Below, in pieces: positions 1 through 9,940 of a DNA stretch of 64,000 bases; the first letter of the stretch is position 1, and the number at the start of each line of letters is the position of its first letter. Location of the stretch: the NCBI GenBank assembly GCA_038093975.1, contig JBBPTG010000018.1, positions 1-64,000 on the forward strand. Direction: 5' to 3'. The notes beneath the pieces are model-generated. The model had not been told where the DNA came from. It made no database searches and saw nothing but the letters and a program-made list of their open reading frames with translations. A program made the translations under genes and the position numbers. This stretch comes from Chalciporus piperatus. Taxonomy: Eukaryota > Basidiomycota > Agaricomycetes > Boletales > Boletaceae.

Positions 1-35
1 GAGCGTATCAGATACCCCCTACCTTCGCAAACCCC

Positions 36-944
36 ATGATGTCCTCCAAACCTACTGAACTCCGCATCGGAGCCCCAGACGCCTTTGATGGCTCCTTCGA
101 GAAAAGCACCGCTTGGATGAATTCCATCCAATTCTATCTCACCGTCAACGGCGACGTATACAACACAGATCCCAAGAAGATCGCCTTTGCATTATCCTAC
201 ATGTCCAAAGGATCGGCGGCCACCTGGGCTGCCACCTTCCGCCGCAAAGCCATCACCGGCGCTACCGTCACCATGGGCACCTGGGCCCAATTTATCACTG
301 ATTTCGAAACCGCATTCAAACATCACGATACCGTAGGAAATGCCGTCGCCTGGCTTTCCACCAAACGAATGAGACCTCTCAAAAACGGAGAGTACTCTCC
401 TTCCCTCTCCGAATTCATTTCGAGCTTCCAGAACCAAGTCGCCCTGTCTGGCATCACCGACAACAACGTCCTAATCGGATACTTCTCCGCGGAGATACCC
501 ATCTCCCTTATGAGAAGAGTCAATAGCATGGATACCGTCCCTACCACGATTGAGGATTGGTACAAACGCACCACCCAGTTCCAAATCCAATGGGAACATG
601 CCAATGAAATCGCGAATCGCAATCGCAACCCTGCCAAGCCATTCCGTCCATTCTCCTCTGCCAATCACTCTACCCCCGCCAGAGACCCCAACGCCATGGA
701 TGTCGATGTCATCCGTATCTCCAAGCTCACTCCTGAAGAGCGGAAACGCTGCCAGGAGAAGGGACTCTGCTTCCGCTGCAGGAAAGCTGGACATTGGTCC
801 AACGCCTGCCCAGAATTCTCCTCGAACCAGAAAACCCCGAAGAAGGTTCAGAAGGTTGAGGAAGACATTCCCTCGCTGATCGAGATAGATGATGAGGACG
901 AAACCACTGTTTGTAAAGTAGCCTTTGTCACAAAGGGTTTTTAG
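36..944 (+). CDS. Ty3/gypsy retrotransposon Gag protein
   Basis: This 302-residue ORF is the capsid/nucleocapsid protein of an LTR retrotransposon. The N-terminal two thirds resemble the retrotransposon Gag domain (the stretch with WAQFITDFETAF near residue 85-100 and a conserved tryptophan-rich helix pattern). A CCHC zinc knuckle, CFRCRKAGHWSNAC, lies near residue 247-260 and is the RNA-binding signature of Gag nucleocapsid. An acidic tail follows. Two ATG codons are adjacent at 36 and 39; the first is used. The protease ORF follows 60 bp later in another frame, so expression by frameshift or re-initiation is inferred. No 5' LTR lies in the 35 bp upstream, so the element runs off the window. 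The ORF itself is intact. Confidence 0.9.
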   Translation: MMSSKPTELRIGAPDAFDGSFEKSTAWMNSIQFYLTVNGDVYNTDPKKIAFALSYMSKGSAATWAATFRRKAITGATVTMGTWAQFITDFETAFKHHDTVGNAVAWLSTKRMRPLKNGEYSPSLSEFISSFQNQVALSGITDNNVLIGYFSAEIPISLMRRVNSMDTVPTTIEDWYKRTTQFQIQWEHANEIANRNRNPAKPFRPFSSANHSTPARDPNAMDVDVIRISKLTPEERKRCQEKGLCFRCRKAGHWSNACPEFSSNQKTPKKVQKVEEDIPSLIEIDDEDETTVCKVAFVTKGF

Positions 945-1003
945 ACCGAGAAGCTCTGCCGACGCAAGCTTCCCCAATCACGTGTGCACCTGTACTTGTA
1001 AAG

Positions 1004-1483
1004 TTGCGAAAGCGCTCTATGCAAATTCCCATACAGATTATCGTTCCCTCGCACATGATGAAAGCCGTCGAAACCCACGCCCTCATTGATAGTGGCGCAG
1101 ACATCTCCTGCATCGACTGGGGCTTTATACGAAGAAATCGAATCCCCACTACTCGACTTGAAACCCCTATTCGAGTCCGAAATGTCGACCAGACCGCAAA
1201 CAAAAGCGGAATGATACTCTTCACCACCACCCTCTTCCTTGACATCGAAGGAATCGCACAAGAAGTAGTCTTCCACGTCATGAATTGCGGGAATGAGAAC
1301 GTCATCCTAGGACTCCCATGGCTTGAAAAAGCTAATCCAACCATCGATTGGCGCCGACGTACCCTCTCGCTGTCAGAGTCCATCGACGAGTCCAAGAAGT
1401 TGTATACCATACATGCTGCTGCCTGTAAAGCCAATGACCAACTCTTCACTCGACCTACATCAGCAACACTGCAAAAAGTCTGA
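1004..1483 (+). pseudogene. Ty3/gypsy aspartic protease (retropepsin), truncated
   Basis: This is the retropepsin region of the same retrotransposon that supplies the upstream Gag. The catalytic motif ALIDSGADISCID (DSGA at about residues 28-31) and the later hydrophobic-glycine motif NVILGLPWLEKANPTIDW (ILGLPWL) are the two conserved blocks of Ty3/gypsy proteases. The frame runs into the inverted-repeat element at about 1456, and the last few codons before the TGA are element sequence. The reverse transcriptase resumes beyond that element at 4323. Gag, protease and RT therefore once belonged to one element, now split by insertion. Confidence 0.85.
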
Positions 1484-1489
1484 AGTTAC

Positions 1490-2040
1490 TGGAATGACTG
1501 GATCAGTTAAACCAGTACACCAGTTGCTCAGTTGCCCAGTCATCCAGTCAGCCAGTCATTTCAGTAATCTCATTGGTTCATTAGCCCAGTCACTTCAGTA
1601 GTCTCAGTAGCTCAGTAGCCCAGTGTTCCAGTCATCCAGTTATCTCAGTAGCCTAGTAGCCCAGTGTCCCAGTCATGTAGTCATCTCAGCAGCCTAGTAG
1701 CCCAGTGCCCTAGTCATCCAGCAATCCAGTTGTCTCATTACTCCAGCCATCCAGTATTCCAGTATTCCAGTAATCTAGTCACTCAGTGGTCCAGTAATCC
1801 AGTAGTCTCAGTAGTCCAGTCATCCAGCCATTCAGTCATCCAGTCATTTCAGTAATCGAGTCACTCAGTGATCCAGTAATCTAGTCACTCCAGTCACTCC
1901 AGTCACACAAGTGACACCAGTAACCCAGTCACCAGTCACTCCCAGTCACCTCAGTAATCCAGCCACCCAGTAATCCAGTCACCCAGTCACCTCAGTAATC
2001 CAGTCACCCAGTAATCCAGTCACCCAGTCCCTATTACTAG
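1490..2040. repeat. Left CCAGT-repeat arm of element 1
   Basis: This is a dense array of short degenerate units such as CCAGTCATCCAGTAGTCTCA with a pentamer CCAGT or TCAGT recurring about every 8-12 bp, always in the same orientation. Its open frames (for example 1664-1855) are serine/glutamine-rich artefacts of the repeat and are not genes. The array is mirrored in opposite orientation at 3360-4290. Confidence 0.85.
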
Positions 2041-2214
2041 TTCACTATATCTTATGATTAATTCACACCTTATGACAGTTCAGAAAATGCGAAATATATT
2101 ATGTCTAACTATTACATGTATTGTGGTACAATAGGTACTAGGTAATGAAGTGCCATGCAGCACGAGCGGCTGTGTACGAGGTGAGTAGGTGTGTTGGTCA
2201 ACAAATAAACACGA

Positions 2215-2640
2215 ACCATTGAAGCCGGCAGGGCTGTTGAGCCCGCACCGGCTTCGTTGCTTGAGCTCGAGGTGGTGAGAGGTGGTGGAGGTAGGGCAGC
2301 ATGCAACACGAGCATGCATGTGAGCTAGTGGTGGTGGTAGTGAACTATGACTCACCTCGTGAAGCCGGCGGGGCTGTTGAGCCCACGCCGGCCGCGTTTT
2401 CATCGTTTTCGTGGTGAGGGTGATGTGGTAGGTGGTAGCGGGCCAAAGAGTGCAAGCGGCTGTGGGCGAGGTGAGCGGATGACTTATCACTCACCTCGTG
2501 AAGCCGGCGGGGCTGTTGAGCCCACGCCGGCCGCGCTGCCACATTTTCGTGTCGGTATGGGGTGTGCGGTGGCATTGCCGAGCAAGAGCGGATGAGGTGG
2601 TGGCGAGTTTTCGCTCACTGGCGATGCCGTTGAGCTTTTG
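2215..2640. repeat. ~140-bp GC-rich tandem repeat with internal hairpin
   Basis: Three units spaced about 139-140 bp apart begin near 2221, 2361 and 2500. Each carries the palindrome GCCGGCGGGGCTGTTGAGCC followed by CACGCCGGC. It can fold as a GC-rich stem with a GTTG loop and one bulged base. Copy 1 has diverged (GCCGGCAGGG..CCCGCACCGGC). A weaker trace is visible near 2620-2645. The ORFs across this block are repeat artefacts. Confidence 0.8.
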
Positions 2641-2734
2641 AGCCCCGCTGTTGTTTAAGGCAATTCAACATGGTCACGTGACTTTCTCACGCCAGATTTT
2701 TGGATTTTTGTGAAGTCCGAGCATTAGGGAAATG

Positions 2735-3300
2735 AGACTACACTTCATTAGGATTTCCTACACTTTGACAGCTACCACACTTTTTGTACACTTTAGTACG
2801 CTTTTTTGTACACTTTGGCTACACTCAATACACAATTTCCCACACTCTAGACTACACTTTTACTACGCTTTTTTGTACACTTTAGCTACACTAATCCCAA
2901 TACATTTTGCTACACTTCAAGTACACTTTAGTACGCTTTTTTGTACACTTTGGCTACACTCAATCACTACACAATTTCCCACACTCTAGACTACACTTTT
3001 ACTACGCTTTTTTGTACACTTTAGCTACACTAATCCCAATACATTTTGCTACACTTTGAGTACACTTTTACTACGCTTTTTTGTACACTTTGGCTACACT
3101 CAATCACTACACACTTTCCCACACTCTTGACTACACTTTTACTACGCCTTTTTGTACACTTTAGCTACACTCAATCTAGCTACACTTTCCCACACTTTTA
3201 CTACACTTTTACTACGCTTTTTTGTACACTTCACTACACTCAATCCTAATACCCTTTCCCACATTGTTAACTACACTTTTAGTACACATTTTTGTGGACT
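2735..3300. repeat. TACACTTT-type tandem satellite
   Basis: This AT-rich array is built of variants of CTACACTTTTACTACGCTTT and TTTTGTACACTTTGGCTACA. A higher-order unit of about 120 bp is repeated several times, and the phrase CCCAATACATTTTGCTACAC recurs. It is flanked by the GC-rich tandem repeat on the left and the ACTGG arm on the right. Short related words occur in the ICT1/VPS11 promoter at 28387-28446. Confidence 0.8.
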
Positions 3301-3359
3301 TAAGCTATAATCCATCCTATGAATGATTATAAAATGTCACTAATTAGAATGACTCTATT

Positions 3360-4290
3360 AGATGACTGAGTAGTACTGGAGTGATTGGGTGAGCTGAGGG
3401 CTGGGTAACTGGATAACTGGTATGACTGGTGTGACTGAAGTGATTGGTTTACTGGACCACAGGGTGACTGAATTACTGGAGTGACTGGATTACTGAGGTG
3501 ACTGGATTACTGGAGTGACTTGTGTGACTTGTGTGACTTGTGTGACTGGAGTGACTGGATTACTGGACCACTGAGTGACTAGATTACTGGAATACTGGAA
3601 TACTGGATGGCTGGAGTAATGAGACAACTGGATTGCTGGATGACTAGGGCACTGGGCTACTAGGCTGCTGAGATGACTACATGACTGGGAAACTGAGCTA
3701 CTAGGCTACTGAGATAACTGGATGACTGGAACACTGGGCTACTGAGCTACTGAGACTACTGAAGTGACTGCATGATTGGATGACTGGGCTGCTGGGTTAC
3801 TGGAACTACTGGATGACTGGATGACTGGGTTACTGGGTTACTGGAACTACTGGATGACTGAATGACTGAATGACTGGGCTACTGAGATTACTGAAGTAAC
3901 TGGATGACTTGATGACTGGGCTGCTTGGTTACTGGAACTACTGGATAACTGGAACACTTGGCCACTGGACTAATGAGACCACTGAAATGACTGGATGACT
4001 GGATGACTGAGCTACTGGGACTACTGAAATGACTGGATGACTGGATGACTGGGCTGCTGGATGACTGAGACTACTGAGACTACTGGATGACTGAATGACT
4101 GAGCTACTGAAGCTACTGAATTGACTGGATGACTGGGCCACTAGGCCACTGGGTTACTAAGACTACTGAAACTACTTGATGACTGGGTGACTAGGTTACT
4201 GAAACTACTGAAACTACTGAAATTACTGGTTACTGGGCCACTGGACTACTGATTCAACTGATCCAGTCATTCCAGTAACTTCAGACTTTT
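3360..4290. repeat. Right ACTGG-repeat arm of element 1
   Basis: This is the inverted counterpart of the 1490-2040 array, with ACTGG/ACTGA pentamers recurring about every 8-12 bp in a single orientation. The segment 3580-3780, read on the minus strand, is nearly the same sequence as 1575-1800. The part between about 3780 and 4250 has no equal-length partner on the left and looks like later tandem expansion. Confidence 0.8.
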
Positions 4291-4322
4291 TTCAGTCTTG
4301 CTGATGTACCCCTCCTCCTCGA

Positions 4323-5663
4323 CACTCTTACGTAACCCCGGAAGCCGATAAACAACTCTATAACTACCTGGACTCTGAAACCGAATCCACCTTTCTTAAC
4401 CGCGCTTACGAAAACCATACTCTAAACCGCATTATTCGTTGCGGTTCACGCTTTGTCCCCAATCATGTTGTCGCTCGCCTTACCCGAGCCACTGAACTCG
4501 CAATCGCGGCCGAACTGGCCAAACCCAAACCTATTCTCCCAAAAGAATATGCCAAATATGCCTCGGTTTTCGATGAACCCTCAGCTGGTCACCTTCCTCC
4601 ATCTCGGGTTTATGACCACGAGATTAACCTGAAGGAATCCTTCGTCCCTAAAATTGGAAAACTTTATCCGCTATCTCCGGATGAAAAGAAAGCCACAGAA
4701 GACTTCCTCGAAGAGAACCTGCGTACGGGAAAGATATGTCCTTCCAATTCCCCCCAAGCATCTCCCTTCTTCTTCGTCAAAAAGAAAGATGGAAAACTCC
4801 GCCCCTGCCAAGACTATCGGTATCTCAATGAACATACCACCCGAGATGCGTACCCACTTCCCCTCATCGGAGATCTCGTCGACAAATTGAAAGACGCCAA
4901 AGTCTTTACCAAGTTTGATGTGCGATGGGGTTACAACAATGTCCGCATCAAAGACGGACACCAGTGGAAAGCTGCTTTCCTCACCCACAAAGGCCTCTTT
5001 GAACCGACCGTGATGTTCTTTGGACTGAACAACTCCCCAGCCACCTTCCAACGCTTCATGAACGACTCTTTTCGAGACATGATAGCTGAAGGATGGCTCG
5101 TCATCTATATGGACGACCGTCTCATCTTTTCTCCCGACAATGCTACTCACACCGCTCATACGCAACGAGTCCTCGAACGGATGCAAGAGCTAGATCTCCA
5201 TCTTCGTTTAGAAAAATGCAACTTCGCCGTAGACGAAGTAGAATATCTTGGCATGATTGTCCGCCCCGGAGAGCTCGCCATGGACCCCGTCAAACTTGGC
5301 ATCTCTCAATGGCCCATCCCCACTACCGTTAAGGAAATCCGCTCATTCCTTGGCTTTGCCAACTTCTATCGACGCTTTATTCCAAACTACTCCTTAGTCG
5401 CCCGCCCTTTGATTGACCTGACCAAAAAGGATCATCAATGGGACTGGAACAACGCCTGCCAAGATGCCTTCACCCGTCTAAAACAGATGTTCCTGGCGAA
5501 ACCTGTTCTACGCTTCCCAGACCTTTCCAAACCCTTCGCCATCGCAACTGATGCCTCCAAATTTGCCTCTGGAGGTATACTCCTCCAAACTGACGCCAAC
5601 GGCGATTGGCACCCCTGTTTCTATCTCTCCCACATCAGCAAGACTGTAAAAAGTCTGAAATGA
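4323..5663 (+). pseudogene. Ty3/gypsy reverse transcriptase, truncated before RNase H/integrase
   Basis: This frame stays open from about 4323 and is the pol region of the gypsy element. It contains the RT lead-in LYPLSPDEKKATEDFLEEN, then KDGKLRPCQDYRYLNEHT, FFGLNNSPATFQRFMND and the catalytic box VIYMDDRLIF (YMDD at about 5107-5118). The connection motif ATDASKFASGGILLQTD follows. It then enters the second inverted-repeat element at about 5632 and stops at 5663 after a few element-encoded codons. No RNase H, integrase or 3' LTR is found on the far side, where a different transposon begins, so the gypsy copy is a decapitated remnant. The first ATG in frame is at 4887, but homology starts well upstream. 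Confidence 0.9.
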
Positions 5664-5669
5664 CTGGAG

Positions 5670-5705
5670 CTCACTTGTCTGACTGGAGCCAGTCAGACAA
5701 GTGAG
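5670..5705. repeat. Perfect terminal hairpin, left end of element 2
   Basis: CTCACTTGTCTGACTGG is followed after a 2-base AG by its exact reverse complement, giving a 17-bp stem. The identical structure occurs at the right end with a CT loop. Confidence 0.9.
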
Positions 5706-6954
5706 CCAGTAGCCAAGTGCCCCAGGCATCTAGTAGTCTCAGTCATCTAGTAACCAAGTGTTCCAGTCATCCAATAGTCTCAGTCATCCAGTAGTCCAGT
5801 GAGTCAGTGCTCCAGTAACCTCAGTAGTCTCAGTCATCCAGTCATCCAGTCACCAAGTCTTTTCAGTAGTCCCAGTCATCCAGTCATCAAGTCATCAAGT
5901 CATTTCAGTAGTCCCAGTGGCCCAGTGGCCAAGTGCTCCAATCATCCAGTCATCTCAGTCACCCAGTGGTCTAGTTGTCCAGTCACCCAGTCATCTCAGT
6001 CACCCAGTAGTCCAGTGGTCCAGTCACCCAGTCAATTCAGTGTGGCAGTGCTCCAGTGCTCCAGTCACCCAGTCAGTTTAGTGTGGCAGTGCTCCAGTCA
6101 TCCAGCCATCCAGTCATCCAGTAATATCAGTAACCCAGTAGCCCAGTTATTCAGTAATCCAGTAGCCTAGTAGCCCAATTGACAAGTGATTCCAGTAGTC
6201 CAGTAGTCCAGTAGTCCAGTAATCCAGTAGTCAAGTACTTCAGTAATCCAGTTGCCCAGTAGCCCAATTGACAAGTGATTCCAGTAATCCAGTAATCCAG
6301 TAATCCAGTAATCCAGTCACTCAGTGGTCCAGTACTTCAATTGGCAAGTGAATTCAGTGCTCCAGTAGTCCAGTAATCCAGTAATCCAGTAATCTAATAA
6401 TCCAGTTATCTAGTAGCCCAGTTGACAAGTGATTCCAGTAGCCTAGTTATTCAGTATGACAGTCAGCCAGTCAGCCAGTATACCATTGGGCTCAGAAATC
6501 TAGTCACTCAGGAATCCAGAAACTCGAGTGTTCAAGAAGCCAATTATCCCAGAAGCCAAGTAATTCCAATCCTCAAGAAATCCCGAAGTCCTGGGAGGCC
6601 AATCCAGAATTCACTGTGCTAGTATCAGACAAATATATATTTGTGTATCTAATACAATTATTTACAGGTGGTTACATGGCAAGACTCGGAGGCACTGAGT
6701 TTAGCAAGGGCGTAATCTATGAGCACGAATGGTCAATTGCACGGACATGCAAGACAATGATTGAATACTTCAATGACAGGAACCACGGATACCAAGTGAT
6801 ATCGGCGGCGCCACGTCGTCATCCAACTCCTTTTAAGCAACATAAGTGCACGAAGAGCGCGCATAGCACGATCCTCGACATCAGCCTGTGCTCGATCTCC
6901 TCAGTCTTGGTATCATCATCAAGCCCTATACACACAACAACATAGCCTTCGAGA

Positions 6955-7045
6955 CATACTTGAGTTTGCTACAGTGGGGCAACAGTCAGCAGGTACGATA
7001 TCACCAATGTTGAAGATCACATCATCAGGATCAAGGTCCGCGGAT
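6955..7045 (-). pseudogene. Captured PMA1 fragment (actuator-domain region), reverse orientation
   Basis: Read on the minus strand this encodes ESADLDPDDVIFNIGDIVPA followed by DC. It corresponds to the conserved P-type H+-ATPase segment (S-S/A-D-L-V-P-G-D-..-IGDIVPADC) of the actuator domain. It is in opposite orientation to the other PMA1 pieces at 8239-9000, has no start codon, and is flanked by unrelated sequence. It is a gene fragment inside the transposon core. Confidence 0.75.
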
Positions 7046-7123
7046 TCGATCATGAAAGTAGGCGACATTGTGCTTACGTTCGTTTACTGGCATTGAGCAC
7101 TTCATACGATACAAGGTGTCGAT

Positions 7124-7870
7124 TTGTGGCGCGTGAGCGAAGCGCTAAAAGAAAATATTGAGTGGCGTGAACGTGAAGTTTGTGGGTGTCAACGGGGTCG
7201 GTTTTCATTCCGAGACACGACCGTGCAGTCGGTCCAGGGCCAGAGAGCGGCCATTGGATGGCTCAGTGGTCTCAATGGGGACGTATTGGTAGCCACTGAG
7301 AGGAGCGGCAATCCTCGTCTCGTCAGCGAGAGTGACCCTGTTGTTGAAGAAGGGCAATGGCCGAGTCGAAGATGGCAGGGCACTCACCGGCGTGAACGTG
7401 GAGCTCGTGGGTGTCAACGAGGTCGGTTTTCGTGCCGGAAATGTAGGACGAGGAAGAGCTCTCCAAGTAGAACGAGTGAAGGAAGTGACCGAGCTGGAAT
7501 GATTCGGGCTGTTGGGGGGTGCTGAGTTTTACTTACTGCGCCGAGGAGTGCTCTGGTGAAGGCGGGCTCATAGTTGACAGGATCCAGGAAGAAGTGGTAC
7601 CAGTCACCGCAGCGGGCGAGAACGATGACACCGAGAACGTCAGTCGTGGTGGTTAGTGAGAGGTGTTACATACTTCGAGGAGTGGCTGGAAGTGAAGTGC
7701 GGCTACTGTCAGAGAAACCGATGGTGGAGTCGGCGAAGAAGGACGATACCGACAAAATCCTGCGAGTCTGGGTTGGTGGCGTTCTTCCTGCTGAAGCTTC
7801 AAGTTGGGACCGAACAACCCCGGCGACGAGAGCTGACGACGAGCAAAGTTGTTGAGCGAGGGGCGACATT
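7124..7870 (-). other. Unidentified captured fragments in element 2 core
   Basis: On the minus strand there are stretches that look like former exons, for example ARCGDWYHFFLDPVNYEPAF (about 7560-7620) followed by a GTAAGT-like donor, and KTDLVDTHELHVHAGECPA (about 7375-7430). No frame remains open throughout. I do not recognise the source gene or genes. By analogy with the neighbouring RPL4 and PMA1 pieces they are probably copied host sequence. Confidence 0.35.
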
Positions 7871-8045
7871 CACTTGAAGTTTGCGCATGAAGATTATGTA
7901 AGCTCTTGGTAAGCTCACCGCACATCAAACACGTCTAACTACGACTTTACTACAACCCAACCAAAACTCCAACGTTCGTGGTCACCACATCGAATAACTC
8001 TTCGAGGTCGCCCTTGTCCTCCCCGCTTCCGGAGAGTCCCTCAAC

Positions 8046-8210
8046 TTGAAGACCAAGGAAGCCGTCACCCTCCTCAAGAGTCTTGACGCCCACGCAGACG
8101 TTGTCAAGGTTTCCAACTCTCGCAAGGTGCGCAACTGCAGTTACTGCCAACGCCGTGGTCCGCTCATCGTTTACAACGAGGGCAGTGCAAATATAATCAA
8201 CCCCGACGTC
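8046..8210 (+). pseudogene. Captured 60S ribosomal protein L4 fragment
   Basis: The plus frame reads KTKEAVTLLKSLDAHADVVK, then VSNSRKVR and QRRGPLIVYNEG. This matches the internal segment of eukaryotic RPL4/uL4 (TKEAV.LLK..A..DV.KV.NSRK.RAG.GK.R.R...QRRGPL.VYNE). A few residues of the basic RAGKGKMRNRRH stretch are lost or substituted. The rest of the gene is absent, so this is a transposon-borne fragment. Confidence 0.8.
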
Positions 8211-8238
8211 ACCTGCTTCATCAACAGTACAGAAACAT

Positions 8239-8920
8239 TCACGTGTACAAAAGGTAAGGCCGAAGACTTGTACGATAAGGAAAAGGTTGACCTAAAGACG
8301 ACCGTGATAGCTGCTCCAGTACGACGAGAACGGTTTGTCGCCAGAGGAGGCACAGCGCCACATCGAGTTGGTCGGCCCCAACAGGCTCAAGCAGGCAGAA
8401 CAAAACACGTTCCCCAAGCGAGTCTTGTTGCCATCGTCTTGTCGAACGGCGACCGCTAACCCCCAGACTGACAGGATTTGTCAGTACTATCGTACTCCTG
8501 CTCTTCATCGACTCTACCATCAGTTTCTACGAAGATCGTAATGCTGGTCACGCGCTCCGAGTCAAGGCTCTCATGGTCCGTGAGTCATGGACTTTCCTGC
8601 TCCTAAGGCCAAGGTCATGCGCAGCGCGTGTGCATTGTTGAAGGTGCCACTGGCGCTGCCCGTGGTGCCACTGACATCGTCTTGACTGAGCCCGGTCTCT
8701 CCACCATCGTTCACGCTACCCGCGGTTCCCGTGTTATTTTCCAACGTACGTGCAACTACTCCATCTACGCCTGCGCTGAGACCATCCGTATCATCGCCAG
8801 CTTTGCTATCTTGGCTTTCACGTTCCGCTTCGACTTCCCTCCTTTCATGGTTCTGATCCTCGCCCTCTTTAACAATGGTACCATCATGACGCTCTCTGTT
8901 GACCGTGTGTGCATGTGAGC
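8239..8920 (+). pseudogene. Captured, internally deleted plasma-membrane H+-ATPase (PMA1) pieces
   Basis: The plus strand carries consecutive PMA1-like blocks. GLSPEEAQRHIELVGPNRL at about 8332-8390 is the cytosolic N-terminus. LLFIDSTISFYEDRNAG is at about 8498-8550, in a shifted frame. APKAKVMRS is at about 8596-8620. The sequence then jumps directly to [20 protein letters not shown] and [20 protein letters not shown] (8628-8918), normally hundreds of residues further on. The central phosphorylation domain with its DKTGT motif is missing. Frame changes and the internal deletion make it non-functional. The plus-strand order follows the parental gene. Confidence 0.85.
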
Positions 8921-8921
8921 G

Positions 8922-9000
8922 CCCGTCTATTGCTCTCATGGTCGCGTTCTGTATTGCTCAGCTGATCCCGTCGATCATTGCCGCCTACGATGACTGTAGT
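8922..9000 (+). pseudogene. Captured PMA1 fragment (late transmembrane segment)
   Basis: The frame reads PSIALMVAFCIAQLIPSIIA followed by AYDD, the RPS.AL..AFCIAQL..S.IAAY segment near the C-terminal membrane helices of fungal H+-ATPases. It abuts the preceding block without the intervening two helices. Confidence 0.75.
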
Positions 9001-9904
9001 ACCAGTCGTGCGCTGCTTCGATCCATGAGTCCATGTATTCCAACTGTGTTTCCTTCATTCATTGTACATTAGAACTACCCTGTAAATAATTGTACTAGAT
9101 AAACAAATATATAACTGTCTGGAAAACTAGCCTGTTGTATTACTGAATGTTGGCCTGATGGATGATTGATTTCGGGATTTCCTAAGCACTGGAGTCACTT
9201 GGCTTCTGGGATAATTGACTTCTTAAGTACTGGAGTTGCTGGATTACTGGCTGGCTAACATACTGAGTAACTAGGCTACTGGAGTCCTGGACTACTGGGC
9301 TACTAGGTGACTGGATTATTGGATTACTGGATTACTGGACTACTGGAGCACTGAATTCACTTGCCAATTGAACTACTGGACCACTGAGTGACTGGATTAC
9401 TGGATTACTGGATTACTGGAATCACTTGTCAATTGGGCTACTGGGCTACTGGATTACTGAAGTACTTGACTACTGGATTACTGGACTACTGGACTACTGG
9501 AATCACTTGTCAATTGGGCTACTAGGCTACTGGATTACTGAATAACTGGGCTACTGGGTTACTGATATTACTGGATGACTGGATGGCTGGATGACTGGAG
9601 CACTGCCACACTGAATTGACTGGGTGACTGGACCACTGGACCACTGGGTGACTGAGATGACTGGATGATTGGAGCACTTGGCCACTGGGCCACTGGGACT
9701 ACTGAAATGACTTGATGACTGGATGACTGGATGACTGGGACTACTGAAAAGACTTGGTGACTGGATGACCAGATGACTGAGACTACTGAGGTTACTGGAG
9801 CACTGACTCACTGGACTACTGGATGACTGAGACTATTGGATGACTGGAACACTTGGTTACTAGATGACTGAGACTACTAGATGCCTGGGGCACTTGGCTA
9901 CTGC

Positions 9905-9940
9905 CTCACTTGTCTGACTGGCTCCAGTCAGACAAGTGAG
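9905..9940. repeat. Perfect terminal hairpin, right end of element 2
   Basis: This has the same 17-bp stem CTCACTTGTCTGACTGG with its exact complement, separated by CT. It mirrors the hairpin at 5670-5705. Confidence 0.9.

Larger units (their letters stand above)
1456..4308. mobile_element. Inverted-repeat (foldback-like) element 1 with CCAGT/ACTGG arms
   Basis: This 2.85-kb insertion splits the gypsy protease from its reverse transcriptase. The ends are inverted copies: the left reads TACATCAGCAACACTGCAAA and the right is its complement with two mismatches, and the match continues through GTCTGAAGTTACTGGAATGA and GGATCAGTT. Inside are long arms of degenerate CCAGT-type repeats: about 1490-2040 in CCAGT orientation and about 3360-4290 in ACTGG orientation. 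Much of the left arm can be matched to the reverse complement of the right arm, which carries extra duplicated repeats. The core (2040-3360) contains only two tandem satellites and no coding sequence. No convincing target duplication is visible. I do not recognise the superfamily, and it is clearly non-autonomous. Confidence 0.8.

Noticed and set aside
1664..1855. Serine/glutamine-rich ORFs in the CCAGT arrays (also 3938-4141, 5799-6170, 9551-9811)
   Set aside because: They are translations of the degenerate CCAGT repeat, have no start context or splice signals and occur mirrored in both arms.
1490..2040. Possible CRISPR-like array
   Set aside because: Repeat units are short and degenerate without fixed-length unique spacers, the host is a eukaryote and the array is part of an inverted-repeat transposon.
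2732..3249. ORFs rich in TLFCTLWLHS repeats as a membrane protein
   Set aside because: They are frame-translations of the TACACTTT tandem satellite; the hydrophobicity is a base-composition artefact.
8239..9000. Functional H+-ATPase gene
   Set aside because: The P-domain is missing, frames shift between blocks and the pieces sit within transposon arms; called as captured fragments instead.
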